A stretch of 64,000 nt of DNA from Monosiga brevicollis MX1 (taxonomy: Eukaryota > Opisthokonta > Choanoflagellata > Craspedida > Salpingoecidae), in the NCBI RefSeq assembly GCF_000002865.3, contig NW_001865043.1, positions 1,233,018 to 1,297,017 of the forward strand, in the 5' to 3' direction. Made by a program: the position numbers and the translations under genes. The notes below the pieces were generated by a model that worked only from the letters and a program-made list of their open reading frames with translations, was not told the origin of the DNA and searched no databases. This document shows positions 23,747 to 35,345 of this stretch, one piece after another. The stretch's first letter is position 1; each line of letters begins with the position of its first letter.

Positions 23747-24750
23747 TCATTGGCACACGATTTTCATGGCCACGAGTTCGCCAATGAAGATGAAAATGAG
23801 GGCCAGCACAAAAAGGATGTAGCTGAAGCCCACGCCGGTATGCTCGGGCAGACGGTATGGCTAAGCCAAAAGACAGAGAAGAGAAAGAAAAGGCCAAGCA
23901 CAGTGCAAGGATGAGAATATGGGCATGGGGGTAGACGGGCGGAGCTCCAGCTCGCTCTGAGAGGGCGATCAGTCCCGAAGAACAAGCCGGCGGGACAGGA
24001 ACACGCTGTCGGGAGGAGCCAGAGAGGAGCGCGCGGCAGCTCGACTGGCCGCTTACCTCGCCACCAATATCGTCGCGCGTAAATCCGACAGGAAAGATGA
24101 GGGAGGCGATTGAATAGAAAATGGCTTTTGAATTGACGATTGCAGGTCCGTGGCAAGGTGAGACGTGACTGTGCAACGCGTAAAACGCTGGAAGACCTGA
24201 CGCAAAGAAAGAGCCAAACTCAAAGGGGCGACTCAAGTGTGGTGAGACTTACCGGCGGTGAACCCTGCCCAGCGGGCATAATCCATGTAGCGCTGACGAA
24301 TGATGGCCATGGTGGCGCAACCGATGGCGCCGACGAGGACCAGGAGGCCCATGATGATAAAGGCGGCGGTGGCTTGCCATTGGCCAGAATGCTCAGCGGG
24401 CTTGCCGCAAGTGCGACGCTGTTCGCCGTTGTAGGTGAGAGCCGTGCACTCGACAAACAAGCCATATTCAAACATGCCTGGCGTGGGAATGCAAGCAGGG
24501 GTGAGTCTCAGCACGTTGAGTGCGACAAATGTACCGGACGACGGCCCTGCTGGGAGGACAAGCCGAATGGCAGGCAAAGTAGGTGGATCAAGAGCAACGG
24601 ACCTTGAAAGTCGGTGATGATCCAGGCCGGAGTACCGAGTGCCGTCACGGTCAGCACAAAGGACACGAGAAAGCAGCTGACGGTGAAGAACACCGTCCTG
24701 CGAGTTTCCGGCATCCCGCCCGGTCGGTCGCTGGGCAAGGACGCTGACAA
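23747..24750 (-). CDS. Four-pass membrane protein, claudin/PMP22-like (gene 1)
   Basis: Four minus-strand exons: 24603-24750, 24253-24477, 24057-24124 and 23747-23860, total 555 bases (184 residues plus stop), phases consistent. Four hydrophobic segments are seen: TVFFTVSCFLVSFVLTVTAL; AAFIIMGLLVLVGAIGCATM; IFYSIASLIFPVGF; FSYILFVLALIFIFIGELVA. The first outer loop has GLFVEC, then a second Cys in QRRTC, resembling the claudin-superfamily signature GLWxxC...C with Phe for Trp. Claudins and PMP22 relatives act at cell membranes and contacts; in a unicellular relative the role is unknown. An inner Met at 24714 is an alternative start. It could instead belong to another tetraspan family such as LHFPL or clarins. 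Confidence 0.72.
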
Positions 24751-24952
24751 AGTCGCCCGCCCCAGCAGCGGACGAGAAAAGCTAGAAGAAGGACACAGTC
24801 CACACGCCTCCCGTCACTCGACAGCCTCTGCCGTGTCAAGCACGACCACAGCCAAGCACTCCACAACACCGACCGACGTCCGTCCGTCCGTTCGATCTCT
24901 CGCCCGTTATCGTTTCGCACAACAAAAAATGATCTGACAAAAAGAGACAAGA

Positions 24953-25115
24953 GGGAGAGAGAGAGAGAAAGAAACGAGAGAGAGAAGAGAGAAACAGCAG
25001 AAACGAGAGAGAGAAACAACAGAAACAAGAGAGAAACAGCAGACAGAGAGAGAAACAAGAGAGAGAGAAACAGCAGAGAGAGAGAGAATTTCACCTCCTC
25101 ACAAGAAACGTCAGA
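24953..25115. repeat. GA-rich degenerate repeat next to gap
   Basis: Imperfect GAGAGAAAC / GAAACAGCAGA repeats running into the assembly gap. On the minus strand they make a false Ser/Leu/Phe-rich frame. Confidence 0.9.
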
Positions 25116-25298
25116 NNNNNNNNNNNNNNNNNNNNNNNNNNNNNNNNNNNNNNNNNNNNNNNNNNNNNNNNNNNNNNNNNNNNNNNNNNNNNNNNNNNNN
25201 NNNNNNNNNNNNNNNNNNNNNNNNNNNNNNNNNNNNNNNNNNNNNNNNNNNNNNNNNNNNNNNNNNNNNNNNNNNNNNNNNNNNNNNNNNNNNNNNNN
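25116..25298. other. Assembly gap (183 N)
   Basis: Run of N between the GA-rich repeat and a T8-G15 homopolymer. It lies in the divergent promoter region between claudin-like gene 1 (-) and PSAT1 (+). Confidence 0.99.
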
Positions 25299-25412
25299 TT
25301 TTTTTGGGGGGGGGGGGGGGGAGAGACGGGTTGGTTGCCTTGATGGAGGGTGTGGTGGTGGCGAGGGTGTGTGGCTGGTCTCATTCAAGTGTTCATCTTG
25401 GTAGATTGCAAA

Positions 25413-27605
25413 ATGAGTGAGCGTGTCATCAACTTTAGCGCCGGCCCCGCGCACCTGCCCGAGGAGGTGCTGCGCACTGCCCAGAGCGAAATGCTCAATT
25501 GGCATGGCTCCGGCATGAGCGTCATGGGTGGGTTTTACGCGACAAAGCCTGTTGTCTCTGATGACACCACTGCGCTTGTGGGCCGGGCACCGGCTTTGTA
25601 CTCACGCAACGCCAAGGGGCTCAAACCAAACAGAGATGAGCCACCGTGGCAAGCACTTTAAACAAATTATTGAGGAAGCCGAAGCCAGCCTGCGTCGCAT
25701 CATGTGCGTGCACCTGCTTGTCCCCAGTATCTTTCTGGCAAGCAAAGATGCTATGAGAAAGGACAAGTGATCTGGACCTTGCCCAGAAGTTGCTGGGCAG
25801 TCACTCGCCTTTATTCTGCGGGCCCAACCCTTGCCCTAGGTCCATTCCCGAGAACTACAAGGTTCTCTTCCTGCAGGGTGGCGGCATGGGCCAATTTGCG
25901 GCCGTTCCATTGAATCTGCTCCCTGGTAAGTGCCTGAATCCCTCTTTGCAGCTTGGCTGCCCTGCTTGTCGCTGACCCTCTCGCTGGCGCCATCGCAGAG
26001 AATGGCAAGGCGGCGTACGCCGTCACCGGTGGCTGGTCACAAAAGGCCATTCAAGAGGTCAGTTGACCTCGACATCCTTTGAAACTTGCTCTTTCACACC
26101 CTGTAGCCCCGCACACTCGTTGCACGCCCAGTGTGCGCGCACTTACCAGGCGCACACGTGTGTGCGCAACAGGCCGACAAGTACGGCACGGCAGCCCCTT
26201 GCTTCCCCAAGCTAAAGTCCTTTACAGGTCAGATTGGCTTCAAGCGATGATCTGCCCCCGTGCATGAGCGCACAGACGAGCAAGAGGGTCCATACCATGG
26301 GGATCGTATTCAACCCCCGTTCACCTCACGGTGGTGCCCGTCATTCGGATTGAACCTGCCTCGACCAGATATCCCTCCCGTTGCGGATTGGACTATTGAC
26401 CCCGACGCTGAATACGTCTACATCTGCGACAATGAGACCGTGTTCGGCGTCGAATATCCCGAAGTACCAGATGTTGGAGGTACGGTGGGATCGGTCGATC
26501 TCGAAAAAGAACGCGGCCTCACCCGGACCGGACTGCCTGCCTGCATATTTTCCAGACAAAATACTTGTGGCCGACATCTCTTCCAACTTCTTAACGCGTC
26601 CCGTCGATGTCTCCAAGGTGACGCAAACATCAGACGTGACAAAATCTGTATCTACATCCGTGATCGCTGGACAAACCGGCTCAATCATGCCGCTCTGTAC
26701 TCTCTTTTGCAGTTTGGTCTCTTGTATGCTGGTGTGCAGAAGAATGCTGGCCCGGCTGGCTGCACCATTGTCATTGGTAGGCCAGCAGCACCCATGATTT
26801 CTCCCTGTACGGCAGCGTTTGAGCACGGCGCTCAGAAGCCTTGGCTCATTTTGCACAATGACCCGCAGTGCGTGAGGATCTTCTGGGGAAGGCTCGCACC
26901 GCGTGCCCGTCCGTTCTGGACTACAAGCTCATGGCCGACAACGACTCGATGCCCAATACCCCGCCGTGCTGGAGGTTCGTACCGTATGCCTGGTCACAAA
27001 GCGCAAAGCCACATACCACGCTTGCCCCATCAAAGCGTGTATACCCTTTGCCTATCCATCTGACATGGTATTTTATGCTCCTGTTATGGTTGTTCTCCTC
27101 GACATGATATAGCATTTACGTGACGGGGCTGGTTTTTGCCTGGATCGAGCGCGAGGGGGGCCTGGCCGAATTTGCGCGTCGCTCCGAGGCTAAAAGCAAG
27201 CTGTTGTACGAGGCCATTGACGGCTCTGCCGGCTTTTATGCATGCCCAGTGGCTGAACGCGTGCGCTCTCGCGTCAACGTGCCCTTTCGGATTCAAATTG
27301 ATGGGACTGCCTCGGAAGAGCTTGAAGCCAAGTTTGTTGCCGCAGCCGAGGCTCAGGGCATGAGCAGCCTCAAGGGGCACCGGTGCGTAAAAGGCTGCCG
27401 TCATGGCTTTGAGACCCTGGTCATTGTTGCTGCTGCCTGCCCCGCGCTCGGTTATGTTGTATTCTTACTGCTCCTTACTGTATGTATATGCGCTGCCAGA
27501 TCTGTGGGTGGTATTCGTGCTTCGCTGTACAACGCCACGACACTGGAGCAGACTCAAAAGCTTGTCGATTTCATGGCGGCCTTTCGCCAGGAGCACAGTA
27601 ACTAA
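25413..27605 (+). CDS. PSAT1: Phosphoserine aminotransferase
   Basis: Eleven exons (25413-25527, 25634-25703, 25840-25925, 25999-26057, 26173-26227, 26369-26479, 26556-26617, 26713-26776, 26869-26974, 27113-27382, 27500-27605) sum to 1104 bases (367 residues plus stop), close to the 370 of human PSAT1. The PLP enzyme converts 3-phosphohydroxypyruvate and glutamate to phosphoserine and 2-oxoglutarate, the second step of serine synthesis, in the cytosol. Landmarks: [13 protein letters not shown] at the N-terminus, [63 protein letters not shown] (the Lys that holds PLP), NTPPCWSIYV, and [18 protein letters not shown] at the end. All these match family positions and no key residue is missing. Start chosen at 25413, the first Met before VINFSAGP. 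Confidence 0.97.
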
Positions 27606-27768
27606 GCCCAACACACGAGGGCTGGCGAGCAACTCGACTCGGCCTGACTCGACATAGAATATGATCAACAATACCACCCCCTAGAGGTGGGGGCAGATAC
27701 ATGTTGTCGGCTGGCCCAGGACTGAGCAATTGATTAGCTAGATGGGCGCAAGCAAAGAGCCGTGACGC

Positions 27769-29236
27769 TTAGACCTTCTCGGCCGGCTTGGTCTTGGCAA
27801 CACGAGGGGCATCGGCGGCATTGTCATCGTGCACAACACCGTCACCATCGCCAGTGTGCATGAGGCGGGTCGCGCACATGACGAGCATGATGATGGCGCC
27901 AAGCCAGACCATCGAAAAGCCGGCATAGATGGTGTTCTCCTGGTTCTGGGTGAGGCTGACTTGCGAGACAACGAAGAACATGAGAGCCAGCTGTGAAGCA
28001 GACACCCAACTACAAACCAGTCGATTATGGTCGTGTGCGAGGCGGAACAAGCAAGCAGTGAGTGCTGGAGACGTAGGAAAAGTTTGAAGCGAAGGAGGCA
28101 CCCAAAGGCATCGGCATGCCAGGCCAACGACTCACGTCAGGTAGAAGGCAATACCGCTGATAACAGCAACCTAGAGAAGGAAAGGCAGCGGCGGGACACA
28201 CATGGGGAGGAGAAAAGGATGTGAATGCCAATGTCTGAAACTTGCATCTCACTCGTATGGCCGACCAAACACGCGCGTCCCCACCATGTCTGAGAGGAAG
28301 GCAGAGAAGCCAAAGATGACGGTAAAGACGGCATACACTAAACAGAGCCAGGGAGGTGGATCGGAATGAGCGCAAGTGTGAGTCATAAGGCAGGTCATGC
28401 AGGCTAGCCATCTCCATAATTTTGATAAATTCATGCCATTGTAAACTTACTCGAGGCATCAAAGAGTTCATCGCGAACGGGAGAGCCCAGATCAATCTTG
28501 TCCGAGGTCCACAGGACGATGGCTCCGATGATGGAGATGACCGAGCCCGCCGCAATGGCGATGGTCTCGACAATGTCAAGCTTGGCAAAGTGAAGGCGAG
28601 GCAGGCTCACGAGCCAGGAGAGGACCAGGCCAAAGTAGCTCAAGACACCACCAGCAGCACAGCGCTGAAAGGCGTTTTTGGTGTCGCCACTGGTTCGCTC
28701 GGCTTGAATGCGGCAGGTATCAACGCTCGAGAATGAAGCCAGACCGTCGCCAGAACGACGAGCGACGATGCAGAAGATGATGGCGGCTTGGATGGCAGTG
28801 AAGCAGGCATTGGGAAAGATGGTATCGGCGAGCGCTGCAAACCAGGCGAACCAAAACAAGAGCTGCCTGCATGGCGCGACGAGCGTCAGTTGCAGTAGAG
28901 CGCAAGGGCCCCGAGCCCACGCGGTGGTAGTTTCTGTTGAGGCATTGGAAGCATGGGCAGACGCACGAGTAACGGAAAAGATGCTTGTATTCACGGTTGG
29001 TGCCAGCCAGTAGGTCGTCCTCCACCGACCAGTTGAGGGCGGTACCGCAGAGAATGAGGAGACCTAATGACGTTGGTCCAATAAAAGGACGGCATTATTT
29101 TTTTTTTTTTTCGGCCGCGAGATTGAGTCGGCACACATGACCAAATGGGACAAAGTTGGCAATCAACGAGAGGGCAAATGGACGTACCGCCAATGACGAG
29201 CAGGAAGAAGAGGATGAATTTGTTGCCGGTTGCCAT
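27769..29236 (-). CDS. Multi-pass membrane protein, claudin/tetraspan-like (gene 2)
   Basis: Minus-strand gene starting at 29236 (MATGNKFILFFLLVIGG, first membrane segment, exon 29188-29236). The second exon reads GLLILCGTALNWSV. A large exon (about 28451 to 28940) holds LLFWFAWFAALADTIF, AAIIFCIVARRS, a Cys in VDTC and RCAAGGVLSYFGLVLSWLV, then IAIAAGSVISIIGAIVLW. Later exons give VYAVFTVIFGFSAFLSD and, after 28000, MFFVVSQVSL and IYAGFSMVWLGAIIMLVMCA with a charged tail ending KTKPAEKV. That gives six or so hydrophobic segments, so it is longer than a classic claudin; some may be loops. Exon joins in the middle (28150-28360 and near 28900) were not resolved in phase. No family is certain. 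Confidence 0.6.
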
Positions 29237-30615
29237 GTTGCCGGTCGAGTGTCTGTGCCGTGCGATGTCGCCACAAGCAAACATGAGCTGGACACGGGGA
29301 CAGAACTGGAGGCCTGATGCAGTCCCAGTTTTTCCTTTTTCCCAATGCACTACATGTCTGTCCATCTATCATATCATGTAGATGGGTGTGTGTGTGTGTG
29401 TGTGTGTGTGTGCGGGTAGACGGTTTGGTGACAGCAGGCGGAGGGGCGGGCGCAAAGGGCGGACGCAGGGAGGGCGGGGGGCGCAACGGCAGACGGGCCA
29501 CCCATTTTTCGACCAACCGTAGACGAAAATGAACAAGTTGTCGAACCCAATACACCGCCAACGGTTTTTAATGTGCAGTCCAGTCGTAGAAGATGAAGAA
29601 CAATTTGCAGGCGCATGGCGTTGCTGGTGGTGGGTGGACGCCATCGGCAATACAACCGCAAATTTTTGTCATTTCGTCTGACAATTAGTATTGTCAGATC
29701 AGTTCTGCTTCCTGCTTCGTATGGGAAGGTGGGTCCAGACGGACGAGCATGATATCAAGCACACTGTCTGCGCCAGACATGAAGGTGGAGCCTGTGTGGC
29801 ATCAAGCATGCTTATGTAGTGTGCTAGGCAGGTCTGAATTCTTACTGAGTCTCGCGCGTTGTCGAACGAACGACTAGCCGAGTTTTTGATTGTCATTGCA
29901 CAATTGCAAATCATGCACACTGGGCAAACACAAGCGTCCACGAAGATGGATGCTTTTGGTACAATAGGAGTGCTATCTGTACTGATACAGTCTCGGACTT
30001 GCCCCCACGTCCTTTCGAGCCTCAAGTCCACTCTCAAGCAAAATAAAATAATTTTCATCGAATTTTTGCCACTTTTAGGCCACATTTTCTGGTCGCCTGG
30101 CTTTGAAGGATTAAGCGCAAGTGCCTACCTCCGATGACTCACACGCTCGTCAAACACTTGCACTGATACTTTAGCTTCGCTGCCACACCTATGCCAAAAG
30201 GACACGCCCATCCACGACACACCGCCCTCGCCCCCCTACGCCGCACGAAGACCTCCGTCCCACCGCGCCCGTCATACGAACCCGATTCCGTCTGACAATT
30301 CCACACAGGAGGAGGTGATACTGTTCCATGTTTTACACAACTGCGCACGCCCTTGCTCATTTTCTCTCTCTCTTTCTCTCTCTCTGTGTACGCGCGCTCT
30401 GTCTGTGATTCGGATTTCAATCCGGTTGGCCAGCCGACGAGGGTCGATCGTGGTGTATGGACTTGAGTGACGACGCGTCGGCTTGATCGCTCATTGACAA
30501 GGTTGGTACATGTGAGTGTGAGTGCGTGTGTGAGAGGTGATGCTGGGGTTTGTGAATGGGGGGTGTTCTGGAGCTCCTCCCCATCACCGGTCGTGCGAAT
30601 GGAGGCGAGAAGATC
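29237..30615. other. Intergenic, no recognised gene; contains (GT)n at 29387-29412
   Basis: About 1.4 kb upstream of membrane-protein gene 2. It contains a (GT)n tract, a G-rich stretch at 29440-29500 and AT-richer sequence at 29860-30130. No open frame shows a family motif. Confidence 0.5.
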
Positions 30616-31440
30616 ATGGCTCATGTGGCAACTTTTTTCGGCGTCGTTGGGTCGCTCCTTATTGTGCTGCTAGTCATTGGCAAGCGGGGTCCTGTGAAGA
30701 CCAAGACACACCACCAAGGCCGAGTGTGATCCTCGTGCCTGTCGAAACAATCTGCCGTCGTATGCCCGGGCGCACCCCGTTTCAGACAGATACGAGGCCT
30801 CTCGCAAGATACCCATAATGCGCGTGGTGACCACTACTCTGGCGACCTGACAACCCAAGGGACCTCCTGCTTGAAGCCTGTCTTAGTGCCATACTCATCT
30901 CTGGTCTGACATTTGGAGATCAAAGCCATTCAATCGCGCAGGCCGCCCCCACTCTTCAATATGGCGGCTCCCGTTACGACGGCTACGCTCCCTCTGATGG
31001 ACACAACACCGACGGCAATCGTGACCTCCAACAACCTGGGTCCTGGCTGGACTGACAACCTTCTGCCCAACGATGTGATTGCCGGCATCACCATTGGCAC
31101 CATCTTTGGGCTCATGGTGCTCATTGTGCTTGCCATCCTCTATCGCTACCGCGCATGGCCCTTTGGCCCTGCTTGCCAAGGATCACGCCAGCCACGCCCG
31201 CGACAAACCTCTGCGCGTGACCACTTGCTCGCAGCCGAGCCCTCGCAGTCTCGCATCCGCGCTGTCAGCGACACCCACAGTGCCCCGAGTCGGAGTCGGG
31301 GCGTCACCCAAACCAGTACCCTCAGCAATCCGGGTCAGTCGCCCTCGCGCAGTGCGCACCGGCACACCTCGGCCCCGGCACGCCCAGGTGACCCGCAGGC
31401 CGCGCAAGCCAAAGCCTTTGACCTGGAGTCGCTTGTTTGA
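30616..31440 (+). CDS. Small single-pass membrane protein, uncharacterised
   Basis: The firm part is 30961-31440 (159 residues from the Met at 30961, then a stop). A Thr-rich outer segment is followed by a membrane segment ITIGTIFGLMVLIVLAILY and a cytosolic tail of about 100 residues rich in Ser, Arg and Pro (SRSRG, SPSRSAHRH) ending AFDLESLV. An upstream exon may add MAHVATFFGVVGSLLIVLL from 30616, a possible signal anchor; the join between them is not resolved. The layout, short outside, one helix and basic Ser-rich tail, suits a receptor-like adaptor, but no domain is recognisable and the function is unknown. It converges on sedoheptulokinase (-), with (CA)n at 31678-31700 between them. 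Confidence 0.5.
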
Positions 31441-31734
31441 AGATCAAGTATCAAAGGCACCTTAATCTTCAGCGCCTATCTTGCCAGGTTTAAGCCACTC
31501 ATGACTGCGTGCCGCGCCGGCATTTTTCTCTTTGTATGATTGATCGTGCCATATCCGCTCAGTCCATGTAAATAAATCGAGTCCTTGACATATGGTTCGA
31601 GCATCTATTATTTTCTTTGCACAAATCATCATGTCTGCGCGTCGCATCCTTAACACGCGCGGTGCACGTATGGTGGCCCACACACACACACACACACACA
31701 TGCACTTTCCGAAACAGACAGGGGAAGAAATTGT

Positions 31735-34022
31735 TCACTCTGATGCGTTTGGCTCAGCCAAGATGTTGCGTAGCGCCGCTCCCATGGCCGGGCCGTGGCC
31801 ATGACTCAAGACCTCGACCTGCGCAGCTGGAAAAAGAAGCTTGCAAACGTCCCGCACAAAGGGAAATGCCTAAGAAATGGTCGAGAGCCCACCCGCCGCC
31901 ATTACCAATGTCAGATCACATCCAATCAAATGAAGTATCAGCACCACGACTGCTGCAGCGCTTAGGCTCACGAGCAAAGGCGCAGGCATACGAACCGATG
32001 CGCCGCCGGTCAAGACCAGCCGCTCAATGTGTTCCGACACCACTGGCGTCGCAATTGTACGATATGGCGAAGTAATCGGAATGAGTCTGCAAGATCACCG
32101 GCAGTTCCCTGCTAAGCAACACAGCCAGCCAGCCATGTCTTACGTCCGCTGCCGACAGCTTGGTGTTTGATGGCAGATAGGAGTTCAAACATCAGCTGAT
32201 GCGCCACTTCGTCCACATGGGCAGGTACGCCTTCAAGCCTGTCAACATTTACGCCGAGCCGAGATTTTAAACAAGACACAACAGCAACCAGTCAAAGCGG
32301 CGAGATGCTGGGCATGGTGGTCCGTGGCAAGGGCAAAAGAAGAGATGCATTCTCACCGAAAAGTAACGTCTTTTTGACCACGCTCGCCAAACATTCGATA
32401 GTCGAGGGAGAAAGGCTTGGATCCACAAAAGGCTTGCGTCTCCCACCGCGCAAACGTTGCCGATTCTTCTTCCGGTGTCCTGTAACAAGCGAACGGCGCT
32501 GGTGAGGCCGAACAGGGTACTATGGCAAAGCAACTAAATAGCACCAAGGCTCAACCAGCGTGCATAGCTGGCAAATGCATGAGGTGGCGTACCTGGCCAG
32601 GGTGCTAGCCCAGCGGTGCAGTAGATTGCCGCCGTTGAGACTGGCAACGGTCAAGAGGTGATGGTTGGCGGTGTATGGGCGAATCTCCACCATGGGCGAA
32701 AGAGGCTGGGAAACACGGACACGTGGCGGGTTGAACGGCAAGTATTGTCAGCTGTCAAGCCTAGAGTCTTTTAGCCCGTTGGTGGAGTGGTTCAGTCACC
32801 AACCTGCAACGTGGCCAGCTCTGCGTCGGCGACAATCTGGGTGAGCTGGCAGGACGTGCCCAGGTTGAGCATGGCAGTGTGGCGATAGGCACTTGGGGCA
32901 ATTTCAGCGGCCTGTGCAATGGCAAAGACTTGCATCTGGTTGTCACCCTCTGGGACAGATACGGTGATGCCCTTGGGCAAACCGAGGCGTTCGGCCTCGG
33001 TATCGTGCACGGGCGAGGGCCACAAACAACCCGGCGGTACGATCTGGGGCAAGGCTGCAATCAGGGAGGGCTCAAGGCCAAGGGCTTGTGCAAAATTGGG
33101 GTCAAATTCGGTGCCACCAGGCATGACGGCGCCACCGAGGCTAAAAGCAATGGAGGGAGCCATGCTTTCGGGACTGCTGTGGCTGAGGCGAGCTGCCACA
33201 TATTCCAAGGCCGAGTGGAGATGCCAGCCGGGCTCAGCCGTCAAGTCACCCTTGTTTTGCAACCAGAGGAGGCTGGACAGGCCATAACCATGATGAATGG
33301 GGCTGACGCCAAATTGTTTAGCTAGTGCCGTCAAGCGGTCCATCTCATCCTCGCTCCAGCGTCTGCAGCGAGAGTCGAGGGAATGAGTGGCAAGAGGATT
33401 CCGGGGCCGGGCTTGTTCGAAATGGTTGGACGGAGCATCACGTACTTGTCCTGCCAGGTCAGACAGGCAGTAGCTCGATCACAAGTGCCGTTTGTCCAGT
33501 GTGAGGCCATTGCACCGTGCATCTGGCCCGTCAACGCCATATGTGTGATTCGAGCGCGCACGTCAGCAGGCAGCTCCGCCAGCAGCTCCGTGGTCGTGAC
33601 ATAGAGGCAGTTGGCATCCTTAGGCAGGGACCATGCAGAGTGAGTTCAAGCCGACCTAGCAGGCGCAGTCCAATATCCGGGTCTGATCAAGCTCAAGCCG
33701 TTTCACCTGTTCAAAGCGCGTGGCGTGTTCTGGCGAATCAGTGTTGTGAGCATGATCGCGGGTCGGCCGAGCCCGTGATGCATCATGGGGAACGGGAGCA
33801 AGCGAGAAGTTGGGAAGCGGTCAGCGACCAGGTCAAACAAAAGGTGGTATGGGCAACCTCACGCCAGGTGCAGTCTTGACGGGCCTGACCTTGGCTGGCG
33901 TGATGCGGACGGTCACTGTCGTGGAGGAGGGCACGGGTTTGGGAGTCCAGGGCAACCAGCTTGATGGCTGTGGTGCCAATGTCCACGCCCAAGACGACGG
34001 GGGCTGCCCCGGGCTTTGTCAT
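31735..34022 (-). CDS. SHPK: Sedoheptulokinase-like FGGY sugar kinase
   Basis: Minus-strand gene from 34022 to the stop at 31735. The start gives VVLGVDIGTTAIKLVALD, the FGGY phosphate-1 motif (exon 33863-34022). A later exon (about 33446-33626) has MALTGQMHG and LTWQDK, which joins in frame to RWSEDEMDRLTALAKQFGV in the exon ending near 32810. That exon includes HHGYGLSSLLWL, FSLGGAVMPGGTEFDP and PEGDNQMQVFA. Downstream exons carry VASLNGGNLL, FARWETQAFCGS, LVLTGGASVRMPAPLL and AFPFVRDVCKLLF then GAALRNILAE. The order and motifs match sedoheptulokinase, which phosphorylates sedoheptulose and feeds the pentose phosphate pathway in the cytosol. A small second exon near 33650-33715 is unclear. 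Other FGGY kinases are less similar in WQD and SLNGGN. Confidence 0.85.
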
Positions 34023-35345
34023 GATGATGTGATCTCTCGGGTTGTTGATCAGTGAGTCAGATGCAGCCTCTATGCCATGGATGGCCCCAGGCTTGCTCAC
34101 ACCGCCACGGCCGATGGCTCCAGACTCTGCTCTGTCGCGTCGTCGCTCTCTCTCTCTCTCTAAGCGATAGACTGATAAAATTCACACTTTCAGACGATCT
34201 CCGCAGATACCTCCCACAAGGAGCGTATCACCTCCCCTATTATCTCCCAACTACTTCAAAATGTCTCCCTGGAAATCTCCCTCACACACGCGCTGCCGTC
34301 CAGTGTCCCACATTATGCAGAATCGAGGACAGCATTGCCCAAGTCAAGCAGGACCACGTTAGCCTAGAGCGTTTGAGAGAGTTTGAGATCATGAGAGAGG
34401 TGGAGAGCCTCTGAGAGAAAGACAGAGGCGTCTAAGAGGGCAATTGAGATGTTGTGAGAGGACGAGAGATGTTGAGGGATGTTGGGCCTCATAAGCAGAT
34501 GTATGATGTCCGCACTTGAACGGCTGAACGGCTGCTGGGGAGGAGGCTGATGGCCCACAGCTGCGGTGTGGCCTGTTGGGGACGTGAGAGGCACTCTGCC
34601 TAGCTTCGAGGCCTGACATTTTAAAGGGCGCGGGTGAGGTGATCGTGGGGCGTGGGGTCGTGTTTGTCAGGACCATGAGGAGATCATGGGGCGGAAGGAT
34701 GGTACCGTCATAACTTCACCGGAAGACGACGTCGGAGTACGGCAAGGAGGAGGAGGAGGAGTGCCCACTAATACACAGGCAAGTAGCATAGTCCTGCGCA
34801 TCATAATATGTGTGTGTGTGCGTGTGTGTGTGTGTGATTGGCACGGCATTGCACCGGACAGGGCGCTTTCCCTCTGTCTTCCTCTCTCCCCCCCCCTCTC
34901 TCTCACGCACACGCACACGTACACGTCCACGTACACCTGCGACGACGGATCGGATCCGTTGAATCCAGCACGCACGTCATTGTGAGGTTGAATGGTGTGA
35001 GCGGGCGAAGCAAGCTGCCCGCCAGGCCGGCCCGTCAAACTTACATGCACCCGTGGCCTGCTTGGCTGCGTGGCTGCTTGGTCACCTTTGGCTTGCCATG
35101 GGCGCTTGCTTCATCCACTCATTCGGCTGCCCAATCACCAGGCTCTTGATCGATCCAACGCTTCCCAATGGCCATTTTCCAACGCCCTGGCCACCTCGCC
35201 ATCAAGCCACTTCTCAGCCCGCTCCCGCCAGCCCGGTGCTCAAGCACGTGTTGGTACGCAGACCCTGCCCACTCACAGCTGGCACATCCTTCGCCTCTCG
35301 CAAGATCAAGCAAAGTCGCAAGCTTCCACTCCAACCACCGCGGTC
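34023..35345. promoter_or_regulatory. Divergent intergenic region between SHPK and the ABCG gene
   Basis: No gene seen. It contains GAGAG-rich stretches (34375-34475), a (GT)n tract at 34808-34837 and a pyrimidine-rich block at 34868-34905. It presumably carries both promoters; no specific site can be named. Confidence 0.5.

Noticed and set aside
22776-24236. A 486-residue open frame on the minus strand
   Set aside because: It runs through the exon at 24057-24124, introns and intergenic sequence of claudin-like gene 1. The phased four-exon model explains the membrane segments better.
35070-35345. N-terminal extension of the ABCG protein from an upstream Met
   Set aside because: The added sequence is low-complexity and matches translation of intergenic DNA; the Met at 35346 directly precedes the conserved part.
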